From Cruorifilaria tuberocauda (Eukaryota; Nematoda; Chromadorea; Rhabditida; Onchocercidae), in assembly GCA_013365365.1 (NCBI GenBank), contig JABVXU010000196.1, forward strand, positions 1 to 64,000: a DNA stretch of 64,000 bases. The letters are read 5' to 3'. The notes below the pieces were generated by a model. The model did no database searches and had not been told where the DNA came from. It worked only from the letters and a program-made list of their open reading frames with translations. Below, piece after piece: positions 61,476 to 64,000 of the stretch; position 1 is the first letter of the stretch, and every line of letters begins with the position of its first letter. The position numbers and the translations under genes are program-made.

Positions 61476-64000
61476 TGAAGTATCAGTCATAACATATCAC
61501 TCCAACAGTTAATTAATTAATTGACATACACTAAATACGACAGGAAAGTGATATTATGTACTGTCGTAATTATCTTAATTAGTATCATTTTTTTGTAATT
61601 TAATGATAATATTAAGTTATTATTATTCCATTTGTAAAAAAATAAGTAACATTGAAAATTCAGTTATTATTGTGTGATCCGTAGCTTTCCATTATGAAAA
61701 TTATTTATTGGTTTTCAGCACGCAAAGATATTTTAGTAATTTGATAAATAAAAAAACTGAATACCAATAGAAACTCTCACTTTCAGGATCACTTTCAGGA
61801 TCCGGAACTTTTTACTGCGAAATGTTCCATTTGCAACAAAATCTCTGAGTTAAAAATCGCAAATTGAAAAGGATTATCAGTTTATCATTTGATTCTTATA
61901 AATGCAATGCAATCGAGAATAAAACCTTCTTCACATTGGTGAAACATGAAGAGCTGATAAGAAGTTTGCAATTTCGGAATTTGAAACTTTTTATGTTGAA
62001 ACAGTCGACTCATATCAACATTTTTTGATCCAAAATATCAGAATCTGAATTGATTTATAACTTATTAATCAACCTTGGAATTTCAAATGACAAAAGTTTG
62101 TCATATTTTGAAGAAATCATGTCGATCATAATTTCTATCAAAATTTCAAAACTGAAAATATTCATATTAGCTATTGATTTGTAATTTATTCGTTAACTTT
62201 CATATTTTAACAAAAAATTTCATCTTACAATTGCAGCACAAGTAAAGATACCTGAAATTAGCATGATCATATACGATTTAAAATTCCTCTTTTATTTCTT
62301 CATAACAAAGAGTCTCATTTCTTTCTTTCTTTCATGTCAAGAGGTTAAATGACCTTTTTCCTCGTAGAAAAAAAGTACAGTTAGAAGTTTAAACATAGAA
62401 TCACGTTTGTGGGAAAAAATCGAGAGGAAAGAAAAAGGTGAAAATGAGAGAAAGGAATGTCATACTTCATTTTGACACCAAATATATTTCATTCATTGGA
62501 TAAAAAACAACAGCGAGAAAATCTTTTCATTAATGTCAAATTTTTTTAATTAGAGGAAAAAAATAGAAAATAGGATGAAAATGTGGGGTAGCAGCATTCT
62601 GCTTTTCTTTGTTGGAGAAATTCATTGTCATTTGTCACCTGTACTGTTTTTTGAATTGATCATTATCAGTATTACTATTACTATTAGTATTAGTATTGGT
62701 ATTAACAGACATAACAAATCTTTTTCACAACTAATTTATCTTTTTTTGTCCAAAAAATTTGTACTTTTTTCTTGGAAGATTTAAATTTCAAATTTAAAAA
62801 TAAAAATGAAAACTTCAATTTCTTCCTTTTTCTTTCTTCGTTCTGTTTATTGAAAAGAAAAACAAAAATATTTGGATAAACAGGATATGCATCACATATG
62901 TCTTGCGATCTTTGATCATATGATATTGATAATATCACATGGATTGATCACTTTCGTTTTTGCTGAATCGTATTTTAAGAAAATGACAAAAAAATCATAG
63001 CACTGATCTAATAGTTTTAACTTATTTATTTAATTATTTGCTTAATTTACAATATTTAAAATGATAATGATAGCTTACTGTAAGGAAAAAAGTATCCGTA
63101 GACATTTAATCTCCCATCATGTATTACGCATGTTTTAATATTGATGCTTTCCGATAAATATAAAATTATAGTAAAGTGAAGAGAGAATCCTAATAATAAT
63201 ATTTAAATAATGATTGCTTTAGTGAAGTGATAGAATGCAATTTTGAATTGGAATGCTATCGTTACTTTATCATTATTATTATTACTATCATTTTCATTGT
63301 TATTATTATTGCTATTGTTATACTAATGAGTATTGCTGCTGTTATGATTAGTCTTAATTTTATCATTTCAATTATTAACATGAAGCCGATAATTGATTGA
63401 ATCATGGTGATATTATTGTCGTTGAATAACTATTGATAACTTTGTCATGACTTACATTATCGTTATTTTGATAAAAGTTAAATGATAAATTAATTCGCAA
63501 ATTTCTCTCTCAAAAAAATGAGTTAATCACGGCGGATATAACAACATAAACATCGATTATAAAACTTTACGAAGAATTAAAAAAGAAAAAAGAAGAGAAG
63601 AAAAAGTGGAACAGTGATAAGACGAATTGTTGAGACGGGCGACAGGCGGTAAAAATGATTAGAAGTGTTGCTGATTATTTCATACAAGAATGTTAGATAA
63701 TCATATGAATCTTTGTTCTGTCTTGCTATAACAAAAAAAGCGAAAAATTATCCTACAATTATTTGAATTTATTAGCTTTTTAAAATAAAATTTAAATTAG
63801 ATTTGAATTAAATTTCAAAGGAATTAGTTGATAATGTAAATAAATAAATGAGATGAGCAAGGAGATTTTTAAAACAAAGTTTCTCGAGCAAATATCTTTT
63901 CAAAAGAGGAAAATGGGAATGTTACCCTGTGACAAATGCTTTGCAAGATTTTGAGATAATAAAATATTTGTATTGAATAAATCGATTTTATTACTATATA
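61476..64000. other. AT-rich spacer to the window end, no gene seen
   Basis: Low-complexity trinucleotide tract near 63265-63350. A frame at 62575 begins like a signal peptide (MKMWGSSILLFFVGEIHC) but turns into repeats of Ile/Ser/Thr and is not credible. Confidence 0.5.

Overview
The window reads as nuclear DNA of a parasitic roundworm, most likely a filarial nematode (Onchocercidae). It is strongly AT-rich. Genes are split into many small exons with nematode-type acceptors (mostly T-rich followed by CAG or TAG). It carries a nematode cuticle collagen and a single-copy-type nuclear factor I gene. The genus is an inference; no operon, CRISPR, bacterial or phage feature was seen. Gene models were built by hand from reading frame, splice signals and intron phase, so internal exons are firmer than first exons.

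Layout. 1-3.8 kb: no gene seen. 3.8-7.4 kb (+): a CREB3-family bZIP factor that stops soon after the zipper, with no membrane segment. 8.9-12.7 kb (+): a secreted protein with five short cysteine repeats. 13.0-15.2 kb (-): a complete six-exon cuticle collagen. 16.4-17.3 kb (-) and 18.5-19.4 kb (-): two small orphan genes. 19.6-29.2 kb (+): a 19-exon nuclear factor I gene, head to head with the second orphan across about 125 bp that holds a near-perfect NFI binding site. 29.2-34.1 kb: a long gene-poor stretch with two possible stray exons. 34.1-39.4 and 40.5-45.9 kb (+): two malic enzyme genes in tandem with the same exon lengths and phases. 47.6-53.6 kb (+): a 17-exon mitochondrial-type alanyl-tRNA synthetase lacking a normal C-terminal domain. 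54.3-57.9 kb (+): a 97-residue orphan with a 3.3 kb intron. 61.3 kb (+): a possible 60-residue secreted cysteine peptide. The rest is AT-rich spacer with microsatellites.

The genes do not form one pathway. Two themes recur: transcription control (bZIP, NFI with a possible autoregulatory site) and mitochondrial metabolism (malic enzymes, AlaRS). Two splice junctions are broken at the invariant bases: the bZIP exon 4 donor reads AT, and the malic enzyme B exon 11 acceptor reads GG. One NFI intron appears to be GC-AG. These should be checked against reads and transcripts before the models are used.
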